Shown piece after piece: positions 47,723 to 58,284 of a stretch of DNA of 64,000 nucleotides (the first letter of the stretch is position 1; each line of letters begins with the position of its first letter). The notes under the pieces are model-generated. The model did not search any database, had not been told where the DNA came from, and saw only the letters and a list, made by a program, of their open reading frames with translations. Source of the stretch: Agrypnia vestita (lineage: Eukaryota; Arthropoda; Insecta; Trichoptera; Phryganeidae); NCBI GenBank assembly GCA_016648135.1, contig JADDOH010000317.1:248001-312000 (forward strand), read 5' to 3'. The position numbers and the translations under genes are program-made.

Positions 47723-47795
47723 GGGCTGTGTGGCACAGCGGATGAACGTCTGACTGCGGATCAGAAGGTGCCGCGTTCGAATCCTGGCAGGATCG
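47723..47795 (+). pseudogene. tRNA-Arg-like pseudogene (GCG anticodon) or SINE head
   Basis: 73 nt with D-arm TGGCACAGCGGAT, perfect anticodon stem TCTGA/TCAGA around CTGCGGA (anticodon GCG; insect tRNA-Arg normally has ACG here), T-arm GTTCGAATC and 3' end CTGGCAGGATCG as in tRNA-Arg. The 5' acceptor strand GGGCTGT mispairs with CAGGATC at three positions, so it is unlikely to be functional. A T-run follows at 47799-47806, which would stop Pol III. Confidence 0.6.
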
Positions 47796-48074
47796 AATTT
47801 TTTTTTTACGGTCGAGAGTATTTTTTTTGTTGAAATTTTAATAACAAATAATTTTTTTATGTAACAAACCAAATTAAACAAAGATTATTTTATTATAATG
47901 TTGTATAAAAGTAATCAACACTGCGAGAAGGGAAGGGAGTAGGTACCTACCCATCGAACTATGGTTTATTCCGCTCTGACTTATTAATCGGTTAGAAATT
48001 TTGAATAAATACTTTGTCTTAATTATATCTAAACTACCCGTAATTAAAAGTGGAAATTTACCAGATACAATTGA

Positions 48075-48235
48075 CCGCGAAGCGGCTGACGTAGGCATAG
48101 GTAAACAATTGTGTTTACTGCACAGCAAACACAATTGGCCGCGCAGCGGCCACCATTGGCCGCGAAGCGGCAACAATAGCCGCCCGCAGGGCCTAGCAGT
48201 AAGCAATCGGCGAAGCCGATTGCTTTCTGCTAGGC
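48075..48235. repeat. Cluster of five GNA-triloop / palindromic hairpins
   Basis: CCGC-GAA-GCGG (48075-48085); CAATTGTGTTT/AAACACAATTG (48106-48137); GGCCGC-GCA-GCGGCC (48137-48151); GCCGC-GAA-GCGGC (48159-48171); and GCCTAGCAG t AAGCAATCGGC-GAA-GCCGATTGCTT t CTGCTAGGC (48191-48235), a 20-bp stem with a single T-T mismatch. Four of the five have a 3-nt G-N-A loop closed by C-G, a motif known for exceptional stability in single-stranded DNA. GC-rich in an AT-rich background. Identity unknown. Confidence 0.8.
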
Positions 48236-48415
48236 TAACAACGAATCATTTTTCCGATAACCTTCGCGGTAGGCAAAATTCAATTACGTCGGTATCTAAT
48301 CTAATTTAACGCTAAATTTTATAACACGGTACGTAAATATTTCTATCGTCTATTCATAGTAGAATGTAATATTCTTTGAAATAAAAACACTTAACCAAAG
48401 ATCTTAATAAACCGG

Positions 48416-48434
48416 TATATATATATATATATAT
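48416..48434. repeat. (TA)n microsatellite
   Basis: An uninterrupted TA run of about nine to ten units. Confidence 0.8.
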
Positions 48435-48439
48435 TGATT

Positions 48440-49060
48440 ACTTGGTAACACCGCATCAATCTACAAATTGTCATGATTTTGGGAAAGAGAAAACAATTTT
48501 TTTCAAGATTGAGGATTCATTTTTAGAAAATTAAAGGTAATAAACAAATCAAATTTTGACTGATAATATAATAATAATAATAGGTCTTTTTTTCAGCTTG
48601 TTGAGAATAGATTCTCACCTCGCCATATAGATATATATACATATAAGTGAAAATAGAAAACCAACAACAGATATACAAGTAGAATAAGAAATAAAAACAT
48701 GTCGAAATTAAAAATAGAAAGTAGAAAATAATAATAAAAATAGATAAATACATAAAAAAAAATAATGGAGAACAGTCACTTAATAAAACTTAAGCATACC
48801 GATATATCAGCTGCTAGGTTGTGATGTCTTGATTTTTAATAAAAATAAGCTACCAACTCATGAGATACGTTTTAAATTATTTGGCAACCTAGAGTTTCAT
48901 ATTACAGATAGAACCATTTGCTATGAATAAATCTACATACTTATTTGGTCAGAAACCAATTTCCTATACATAGGTACACTTCGTTTTATTAACATAAACG
49001 TATTTGAATTGAATGATTTGTCACTTAAATTTAAAATAATAAACATTTTAAATTTAAAAT
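48440..49060. other. AT-rich stretch, no gene seen
   Basis: Only low-complexity frames. Confidence 0.4.
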
Positions 49061-49068
49061 ATTATTTT

Positions 49069-49264
49069 ATTTTAACTTTTTGCCTACTACACACAATATT
49101 AGATTATTTTTCACTAACAGTTCGGGAAAAGCAGTCCTTCCCATCTACAGTTATAAATTAATTATAGTTTCAATTTACACCTTTAGATGGGAAACATTGC
49201 TCATTCCGAAACTAGTAGCGAAAAATAATCCAATATTGTGTGTAGTCTGATACAAAGTTAAAAT
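49069..49264. mobile_element. MITE with ~45-bp inverted ends
   Basis: ATTTTAACTTT ... ACTACACACAATATT ... GATTATTTTTC ... TTCCCATCT is mirrored by AGATGGGAAA ... GAAAAATAATCCAATATTGTG ... AAAGTTAAAAT. About 196 bp, noncoding. Confidence 0.7.
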
Positions 49265-49315
49265 AAGAGTGTATTTAGAATTATAACTTAAGATATTAAT
49301 AATGTAACTCACAAA

Positions 49316-49613
49316 GTATGAAAAAGCGGTCCCGTTGAAAAACGATTCTAACGGCTGTTCTACTTACTGTCCTTTTCTATGTATGATATGGGCGAAAGGA
49401 TTATTCGGGGAAGAAAAAAAAGTGTATTTGCTTAAGTATGTATTTATATTTAATTATTTATTTAAATAAATAAATAAATTAAAACCAATACATACGTAAA
49501 CAAATACACATTTTATTTTTCTTCCCCGCATAATTCATATCGCCCATCTCAGAGAAGGATAGTAAGTAAAACAGCCGCTAGTGTCGCTTTTCAATGGGAT
49601 CGCTTCTTCATAA
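49316..49613. mobile_element. Foldback MITE, ~130-bp arms
   Basis: TATGAAAAAGCGGTCCCGTT ... CGGCTGTTCTACTTACT ... GGGGAAGAAAAA ... TGTATTTG is mirrored by CAAATACACA ... TTTTTCTTCCCC ... AGTAAGTAAAACAGCCG ... GATCGCTTCTTCATA. The loop is AT-rich with AAATAAATAAATAAATT. Confidence 0.7.
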
Positions 49614-50139
49614 TTCACCGTAGTAAATAGTTTGCGATTAAATTTATGATTCTCACTTAAACGTGTCGAATCCATTCGAAAGTGTATTAATTCACTATTT
49701 ATCAATAAAAAATAATGACCTACAAAAATAACAGTGCCGTTAGTAAACTTTAAAATTAGTTTTGTTTTCGCGCTCACATAAAAGTGACTTTTTCTATGGA
49801 ATCATTTTTCATAGTAGGGTAATTTTACATCTTACAAATATCTAGGAAAATGTATGAAATAGATTCAGAAAAATAAATTGTCTTTTGTAACTCAGCATGG
49901 ATGGTGTGGGATAATGCTTTCATTTTTATAATAAAAATCTTAAAAAATACGATTCCATCAAAACGCGATATGTTTGGTATAATTGAGAAATATATATAAA
50001 CCATATGTGATCTATGGTGTTTGTCACGGTAATTTGTTTATTTTCTATGGTCACTGTTCATCGCCGCTTTGTTTTTACTGGTGTTTGCATGTTTTTTTAT
50101 ACAGATTTTGCCGTATTCATGACCTATTTTAATAAAAAA

Positions 50140-53100
50140 AACTTACCCATAAAAACCAAGTTTTTAATTAACTCCCTTTCTTTGTTAATTAAGTTTACCA
50201 TCATGTCATTAAATAATTGATTGACTGAAAATGAAACATGTCTAGAAAAATATTTATGTCACAAATCTTTAAAAATATCTCTTTATCTCCATTTGAATTT
50301 ACTTTTCGTTTTATTTCCTCTTACATTCCTCTTGGCGAATAAAAATCTTAACAATTAAAGACGAATTAAAACATATAACATAACACAAAACTTACAGGAA
50401 TTTAATATATTTCTAAAATGTCAAATGTTTTGAGCTTTGATAAGACACTTCATGCTTTGAAGATTAAATACTAAAAACATTTGTCAGTCAATTTAATCAA
50501 GATTTTGATAGATTCAATATCAACAATATCGTACCTTATGAATTTCTAGCGTCAAATGATTTAAAATCGTTTGAATCAGATTTGAGTAATGTAGCAGAAA
50601 TCTAAAAGAAATAAATTATTATTTGATTTCTTTCCAAAAAACCGAATTTTGCTGTTATCATGTGAACCAATTGTCATAAATTTTCAAAATTCGTAGTGAA
50701 GTGCCTATTATACCGATGGAGTAATTCAAATTTTAAATATTCCTTGACGTCATCAGGCCGCTGCAAATTTTTCTATAATGATTTCAATTTGAAAAAACTA
50801 TTAAAATTTCTAAAAAGCAAAATTATACTATAATTATTAATTTTTTTAACGAAAATTTGATAGATCTTCTTGATCACGCCACGAGTCTGCTTGCAAAGTT
50901 TCAGATCGATTGGATCACGGGAAAAGGGTTAAAAATCGATCCAAAGTTTTTGTGTCAATCAATCAGATGCCACGAGTTAAAATAAAGGGAGTAATAACTA
51001 TCTAAGAACACATTTAATATAATGGAGGACGGCTTTTTTCAAGGAAAATCCGATAACTTACCGAAAATTGATGCTTTAGTGTTGGATTCATTTTTCAGTT
51101 TTCAGGAATGAATTTCTACATTTGGGTACCATACAATATCTACAAAAAAATTTCCCTAACATTATGGACGCACCATAAATTATTATTTTTTAAAATAAAC
51201 ATATTTTCTAAATCGAAGTTAGGATTTTTCTATTTAAAAAAAAGTGAAATTACGCTATTGTTATTTATTGAGTATCAGATTTATGTAGACAGACAATGCG
51301 ATGTGAATATGTCTATAAAATCATTCATAGTATGGGGTGCATGTTCAAACATTTTCAAATTTAAAATAACCACCACGAAAATAGGTTAGACTTTAAACGC
51401 TTAAATACCAGAAAGTAGATTTTAAAGATTGAGGAGAGATGATTGAGGAAGACTCTTTAGATTTTATCAGCCGCGCCCGGCGCAAGAATGATACATGAGC
51501 TGCATTATTTGGCGCGCTCAGTCAATTTCGGGGGACCGTGGCCTGTGAACCGTATAAAGAAAGGTATAAAGCGTATAAAGAGGGGTATAAAGACAAAAAT
51601 ATTTAAAAAATTAAAATATGTTTTGAATGCAGTCACCGAAAAATGAATTCGAGATTTAATAAGAAATATTGCTCTGTTCTCTCCAAAATCATCTTTCCAA
51701 ATAACTCTTAAAAGCAATATCCTCGTAGTGTAAAAAGCAAATGCATAAATATCCAATTCAACCAATCAACCATCAAGGATATGTCACGTGAGAAAATGAA
51801 CGCTTAAAACTAGAGAGTTTATGTCTATTTTAGACTGAAATATCATAGAAAAGATAACAATATCCAGTTATGTAAATAGAAAAATCAGTAATGTCCACTA
51901 TTCGGTAGCAAATACAGCAAAATCCTTATTTAAATATTGAATATTTATTTATAAATGTATATAAAAGAAAACTGAGTTGGTAATTGTTTTTAAAAAATTA
52001 TTTCCAATAAGAGGTACGATTCATAGATTCCAGATAAATTTCCTCGAGTAGTGGCAGGTTTTTTATATTTATCTCAGAAACACCTCCGTTGGATATTGCT
52101 TCCTTTGCTTTTATATCCCTCATATGTAGAGATTGTGAGGTTTAAGTTAAATGTTAGTAATGTATAAATATTTGGCCAATAATTATTCGTAGATTCCACG
52201 AGCTCTTTTTAAGCTTTGTCACTTGCCATCCAAATCACCTGACACATTTTGTACTATTCTGAAAATAGCAATAATGAGATGTCAGATGTTTATCCCACTC
52301 TTGACAGGTATGTATAACATTGTATTGCCACCAATTTCGATGTTTTAAGTTTGACATGTTTGAAATTAATGAATTCAATCAATCAGAAAGCTGTAACGCG
52401 TAAACAAACCTTAAGTTATTCACAATTACGGATAATGAGCTTTCTAATTGATTGAATTCATTAATTTCAAACTTGTCAAACATAAAACGTCAAAAAACAG
52501 CATCAAAATGTTATACAATAACTGTAAAGATACAAGAAATAGCAATATTACTTAGTTCAAAATACAGATGACTGACCTTACCACCAACTGACTCATTTGT
52601 CTGATGAATGTCTGCTGAACTATTTTTATTAACTCGTGGCGTCTGCTTGCTTGCCGTCAACAAAAACTTTGGATCGATTTTTGACCCTTTTCCCGTGATC
52701 CAATCGAGCTGAAACTTGGCAAGTAGACTCGTGGCGACGATCAAGAAGATCTTTCAAATTTTCGTTAAAATAATTAATAATTATAGTATAATTTCGGATT
52801 TTTAGGAATTTTATTGGTTTTTTCAAATTGGAATCATTCGAAAAGTTTGATTAGCAACGGCGCTGCGGCCCGATAACGTCGCGGAATATTTTCTAAATTT
52901 GATTTACTCCGTCGGAATAATAGGTACATCACTACGAATTTCGAAAATTTACAAAACAATTGGTTCACAGATGACAGCAAAATTGGGTTTTTTGGGAAAA
53001 AATCATACAATTATTTATTTATTTTAGTATTTCTGCTTAGTTTCGAATTCTACATTACTCAAATCTGATTCTGACTAAATCATTTGACGCTGGAAATTCA

Positions 53101-53285
53101 TAAGGTACAATATTGATGATAATTGAATCCATCAAAATCTTGACATCTCAAAACATCTGACATTTTAGAAATATATTAAATTTCTGAAGTTTAGTGTTAT
53201 GTTATATGTTTTAATTCGTCTTTAATTATTGTTATATTTTACAAAGAAAGGGAGTATAGTAGTTGGTTTTTATGGGTTACTTTTT
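50140..53285. mobile_element. Large inverted repeat, arms ~850 and ~660 bp
   Basis: The left arm 50140-50988 (ACCCATAAAAACCAA ... CTCCCTTTCTTTG ... TTTCTAAAATGTCA ... GTGAACCAATTG ... TGATCACGCCACGAGTCTGC ... CCACGAGTTAA) reappears reversed at 52625-53285. Substitutions and indels are frequent. The 1.6-kb centre has no gene and includes two other repeats (51560-52130, 52320-52510). Either one long-TIR element or two copies of an interspersed repeat in opposite orientation. Confidence 0.65.
52320..52510. mobile_element. Palindromic MITE (GAATTCAATCAA family), intact copy
   Basis: GACATGTTTGAAATTAATGA-ATTCAATCAATCAGAAAGCT is mirrored by AGCTTTCTAATTGATTGAAT-TCATTAATTTCAAACTTGTC around a loop ACGCGTAAACAAACC. 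Weaker pairing continues outwards to about 52260-52560. A second copy at 58285-59240 has a satellite in its loop. Confidence 0.75.
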
Positions 53286-53336
53286 TAATTCATTGCAACT
53301 CATCTGATCGCTTGAATGTTTCGAATTTCTAAATAC

Positions 53337-54084
53337 GATAGACCCTCGATGTTCCGGGGTCGCATTGACCGGGTTGCGGATTAACCGGGGTAGTAAAGAC
53401 TGTTACTTTTTTTGAAAATATTCTTATAAAATGTAAACAATTTTTTTCTATTGACTATACATAAATTATTATTATATCTATTGTAAAAGTAAACAAAATA
53501 TAAAATAAAATACGTAAATAATATATGAAAATAGTGAAGTTATGGACATGCAGAATTGCGAAAATGTAAACATCCCGAGTCACAAAATTTCAGGAATCCC
53601 TCACAAAAGCTGATGGTCCAATTGTTGAAGCAAATACACACGTAAGTAAGCGGCGTATTTTGGACTTATTAGATTGTCTATTCTCTTATTTTATATGCCC
53701 AATATTGTATTTTAGTATCGTATGACTGTGTATTTTTTAATCATTTTAATTTAGATACGTATGTAAATTTTGCATCAGTGTTATCGCGCAACAAGTGAAC
53801 TGACAACAAGTGTTTTAAAGAATGTATGTGTGGCAAAAACGAATGAAATTAACTAGAGATTTACGACGCGTATTATCTGGGTGGTTAACAAGAGAGATAA
53901 AAATTCACTTCCGAGATTTTTGATTTAGTGTTTGTTAATTTTTCGATTTTATTATATTATTTTATAAAATGCGTATTTTTTCGTATTTTATAATTGCGTA
54001 TTCGGTCCGTGTGTTTGTAATTATTTGCCGATTCGTTTTTTGCCTAGTATTTTCCCCACTGCCCCTGATAATCAGAGTCTACGG
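53337..54084. mobile_element. Tigger/pogo-like element ends
   Basis: CGATAGACCCTCGATGTTCCGG with following GACCGGGTTGCGGATTAACC on the left, and on the right a mirrored CCCTGATAATCAGAGTCTACGG. The AGACCCTCGAT-xx-CCGG tip is characteristic of Tigger-type mariner relatives. Interior ~650 bp without a usable transposase frame. Confidence 0.4.
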
Positions 54085-54089
54085 TGCAC

Positions 54090-55020
54090 ATAATATATTA
54101 TGAGCTAGTGATCAATCTCTTTTAGTTATTACTTTTACAGTTATTTATTTTCAAATACATATGTACTCGTACATACCTAGGTACATACGTTACTGTCATC
54201 AGATAATAAGATTCCTACGATAGCAGAGATAAGTTTTGTCTCATTATACAATAAAATGCAGAAGCGAACCTGTATCAAGGTGTATTCACTAGTGTTTGAT
54301 GTATTTTCAGTCAATCAGGATTGATAACGTCATTGAAATCACGCGATGCGTTTTGCGGTTTGCAAAATAATATATAACTTCTATGATTTTGTACGTCAAT
54401 ATCAAAGAGATCATACATAAGTTAAGGTATATCTAATGGCCCGGGTCTATTCATGAGATTTTCTACTCAATCTCGGAGACAATTTCTGAAGCACGGATAA
54501 TTTCCCGTTAATGCGAGAGCCCGAGGGAGAATAGTAATTTATTTGACTAGAACATTCGGCTTTCGTAGTTCATCGTGTACCTAAAAAATCTTAGAGATAT
54601 GCCGTCACGCGCCTGATTTTACGCTTGCTGTACCTGCGTCAAATGTCAGTCTATTGACCATTGATGTTCCGTTCGTCAGATGAGTGAATTTATAAAATAC
54701 AGCAAGCAGCAGTTAAAATGTTTTTTTTTCGTTTTTAATACCTTTTGTTCTAACTTTTCAGAATAAATTATTATTGGTATCTATGATTCTAGGTGATGGT
54801 TTCGCGCATGTTTAGAATCTCGCTATCAAATTTTATCTCTTTTTACCAATCTCAAGTTTTTCTCCAGATGAAAATCTCTACATGGTACTAGTCAAACCGT
54901 TATTTTAACCGGTTACACGATAACCGTTATTTAAGATTTGTATCTGATTGAATGGATGATTGGTAATTGATTGTCCTTCAATTCGATGGCAGCCATCGTA
55001 TACTATACAACAGTAAAATC
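54090..55020. other. No gene recognised
   Basis: Slightly less AT-rich around 54430-54640 (GGCCCGGGTCTATTCATGAG), without a clear frame or palindrome. Confidence 0.35.
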
Positions 55021-55229
55021 TCTGTTACCCATCATCGATACAATTAAATACAAATCGCAAAAAAATATAATAATAATAAAAATATAAAAATGAAAAAAAA
55101 ATAGAATAAATAAAAAAATAGACATTACAGGATCTCAAAATAAATTGTGCATAATCATCAATGGTGAAAATATTTTGTGACATCATATCAAAATGATAAA
55201 AACTTGTCAACATAAGAACATGGGTCAAC

Positions 55230-55510
55230 CTGCTATCCTGTCGCGTGTACATGGAGTGTCCGATGGAGCTCCCGACCGTGGCGCTCCGGTGCAGGCTGTG
55301 GGCGCTGACCCTCAGCCTGGACTCCTTGGAGCCCAGGGCGGCCCCCTGGATGACCAGGAAGGGGGACTCCGCCCGCGCCGTCTCGTGAGCATCGCTGGAC
55401 TCCGCCTCCTCGTCGATGGTGCCGGGGCGGAAGAACAGCCTCTGCGACGGCGCGGATAACTTCAGCAATTCCTCCTCGTTCTCAGGTGACTTTGTTTTTG
55501 ATGACGACAT
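55230..55510 (-). CDS. Probable first coding exon of an unidentified gene
   Basis: ATG at 55510-55508 in good context, then 93 codons: MSSSKTKSPENEEELLKLSA, RLFFRPGTIDEEAESSDAHE, SPFLVIQGAALGSKESRLRV, SAHSLHRSATVGSSIGHSMY, TRQDS. The interval is markedly GC-rich with strong third-position G/C, unlike its flanks; beyond the exon the frame turns to low-complexity F/Y runs. A donor CAG|GTTGAC at 55229 is plausible. Hydrophilic, Ser-rich, with RxxS/RxSxS sites, as in cytoplasmic N-termini of channels or signalling proteins. I do not recognise the family and see no second exon downstream in the window. Confidence 0.6.
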
Positions 55511-55775
55511 TTCTATTGTGTTTTACTCCCGCACGATTCACTAATTCACTGTTTTCCTATTTTATTTGTGGTTATATTTGCTTTAGTTCTCATTATGCAA
55601 TTTTGTAACACCACCGTCTTTAGCTTAACTTTAGTGAAATGAATAATATTTTATGTACATTAACTATTTTCACCCGACGGTACTCAATTTAATTTTAAAA
55701 ATTAGTTTAATCAAGGTAAAATAAATTCATTAAATAAATATTTAATGTCAAAATGTAATAAAACTATGCAATTGT

Positions 55776-55937
55776 ATTTAACTGTAAATGGTTACGGATA
55801 TTTTATACGAACCGTATGTTTTTCCGAGAAAAGATTCTCGGCGTTTCGTTGAATTCGTATTCAACGAAACGTCGAGAATTGTTTTTCGGAAAAACAAACG
55901 GTTCGTATAAAATATCCGTAACCATTTACGGTTAAAT
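55776..55937. mobile_element. Near-perfect 162-bp palindrome
   Basis: ATTTAACTGTAAATGGTTAC ... TATACGAACCGTATG ... GTTTCGTTGAATTCG is mirrored by TATTCAACGAAACG ... CGGTTCGTATA ... GTAACCATTTACGGTTAAAT with only a few mismatches over ~80 bp arms. Lies 266 bp upstream of the start codon at 55510. Young foldback MITE. Confidence 0.8.
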
Positions 55938-56459
55938 ATATCTAACAACCGTAATAACCTTAACTTTTTAATATGGGATTGGTTGTTTTACGTATTATTT
56001 AAAGGTTACGGAGGTAAAATACGATGAATAAAACCTACAGATTGGCACATTAGTATTTCCTATTGGAAGCTACAAAAAATAGTAAATTCCTATCGAAAAA
56101 CTATAAATTATTACTTTAATTAAATAAGGTATATTTACGACCTGAATATTTATTTACATATTATTATAATCAATCTCATTCTTTTAGAAATATTATTCTC
56201 ATTTTGTAATAAGCAAATGATCAGAAACATTTTTTGTTTTGATCGCAAGTCGACTGCGGTTTGAAATATCAAATATTAATAAAAAAGGTCTAAATCCATG
56301 AAATTCGACACCAACAAATTATAAGTTGCTGCAACAACAAAGAGTTTCAAACCACGCTCAACAGGATAGCTCAATGTGACACACACGATATCAATTCACT
56401 ATAGACGGCTTGCAAAAACCTTTAAATGACAGTCGGTCAAGAAATGCTTAGTAAATATC

Positions 56460-57990
56460 AGGACAAACCATTGGTTTGATTCAGAATTTGCAGAAGTAAC
56501 GAAGAAAAAAAGAAAGAAGAGGAAAAGAGAAATGAACTTTACCAAAAAACATTACAACAAGATGGCTAATGAACACTTATAGGGAAATAAGGAAGAGGGA
56601 AAATAAAATTCGCAGGGAAAAGAAACGTAAATATTTATAAAAGGAAATTAGATACGCTGAAGCACTTAGGGCCGGTTGTTTCAAGTTGGATTAAAGTAAG
56701 CGTTCTCTTAAAGCATAGATTTTTACGTTCTCCACCAATCAGACGATCCGTTTTCGTAAAAATCTATGCTTTTATCGACCGCTTACTTTGATCGAACTTG
56801 AAACAACCGGGCCTTAGGCTCAGGAATGAGAATAGGCTTTTTTACAAAAAAGTAAATAAAACGAGAGCTGACTTTAAGCCAAAAATAAATATTTGGAAGG
56901 ACCTGAATTTAGTGATACTGAGTGAAAAATCAGAAATCCTGAGGAGATGGGCAAGATATATCTTAATAAAAACTCGGCAGTATAGTAGAGAGAATGGAAG
57001 ATGACCCGCACACTGACTATGTTGAACTCTCTTTGTTGAAGTGAAGTAGACAATAAAACGACTGAGAAACAACAAATCCCTTAGACCAGACGAGCTGGTG
57101 GCTGAGTTGCAAAACGGTAGCAGTCAATACCTGCTCTAAAATAGAAACATTGTGGAAAGAAGAAGAGATGTCTGAAAAGTGGAGATTAGAAATTGCTTGC
57201 CTACTACATAAGAAGGGCGAACAACTCGAGTGCGGTAGTTACAGGGGTATAATGTATAATAGCATGTATACAAAATATTGCTTCCAATGTTTGAGAAAAT
57301 CGTTGGCAATTGTGCAACATAGTGCGGTTTCAGATCAGGAAAAATGTGTATTGACCAATTATTTTGAAATTATTATTCCTTGAAAAAACTTTACAATGTG
57401 TTGAAACTTGCGCATATGAAAATACAAGCGTCCCACGGGGTGAGACGAAGAGATGGATTGATTTGCCCCTCATTCCAGATAGCTCCAGAAAAGTTGTATG
57501 TGACTCGGATTTGAAATAAGGGCAACAATTTCGACAACTTTGGTCCACACTTATGATATCGACATCAAAAACTCCTAAAGCCTTAATGCCCTCATAAATC
57601 TTGAAAGATCTGCCAAAAATATGGGTCTGATAGTAAATCAATAGCAGGACAAATATCCACTCAAATAATCCCAATACGAAGGAATGTGGGAGCTAAAATT
57701 TCAAAACAATATTAAGAAGATTCACGTACCTTGGATCTCTGATAACAGAGAAAAATAACACAACAAAAGTGATCCAGAAGCGCATAGTGAACGCGAAACG
57801 CCTATATTATTTCGCCTCCAAAATCAGATAAAATCCAGACTGCTGTCCAGAAACACTATAATATCAGTGTACAAAACACTCATCAGACCAGGGCTCACAT
57901 ATGCAGCTGAGACGTGGGTACTGATTGAGAGGAATGAGCGAGTACTGGACTTTTTGAAAGGAAAAGTTTTAAAGCGTATCTTTTTTTGGA
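56460..57990 (+). pseudogene. Decayed LINE reverse transcriptase, interrupted by a MITE
   Basis: In order on the + strand, with many stops and shifts: EIRYAEA and, beyond the MITE, LRLRNENRLFYKKVNKTRAD; LRNNKSLRPDELVAELQNGS; LWKEEEMSEKWRLEIACLLH-KKG and LECGSYRGI; a degraded central part; NQIKSRLLSRNTIISVYKTL; IRPGLTYAAETWVLIERNER; KGKVLKRIF. These are successive blocks of a LINE ORF2 (linker, RT fingers, thumb). The catalytic ADD region is not readable. Probably the same broad clade as 41487. Confidence 0.75.
56668..56813. mobile_element. CCGGTTG-type MITE inserted in the LINE, exact TTA duplication
   Basis: 146 bp with GGGCCGGTTGTTTCAAGTTG ... AAGCATAGATTTTTACG ... CACCAATCAGACGATCC ... 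AAAATCTATGCTTT ... GAACTTGAAACAACCGGGCC. TTA at 56665-56667 and 56814-56816. Reading across the site with one TTA removed keeps the LINE frame (GCA CTT AGG CTC AGG), which proves the insertion and its 3-bp duplication. Confidence 0.9.
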
Positions 57991-58284
57991 TCTTTTATAA
58001 ATAGCGACTAAGTGCAGGCTCCACAACATTCAGCTCTACATAGTGTAGAAGGATCACAAAATTTATAAAAGTATGAAGTATGTTTTTATTTTATTATACG
58101 CATTATGTCACACCGTTCGCGATGTTTGAATAAGTATTGTAAAAAAATTGATCATTTTTTTAGATTTCTGACTGACTGTCTTAAAAGGTTGATATCATCT
58201 TTATCCTTTACTCGGCCGTATTTTAAAATAAGCAATTTTGCTATTTCTGTATCTTGATAGTTATTGTATAATATTTTAATGCAG

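Noticed and set aside
48001..48309. 102-codon frame through the hairpin cluster (and a 110-codon one opposite)
   Set aside because: Its repetitive NWPRSGHHWPRSG-type content comes from the palindromes; not a protein-coding pattern.
55025..55229. Continuation of the 55510 frame to a 161-residue protein
   Set aside because: After TRQDSR the frame becomes low-complexity F/Y/I in AT-rich DNA, typical of reading into an intron.
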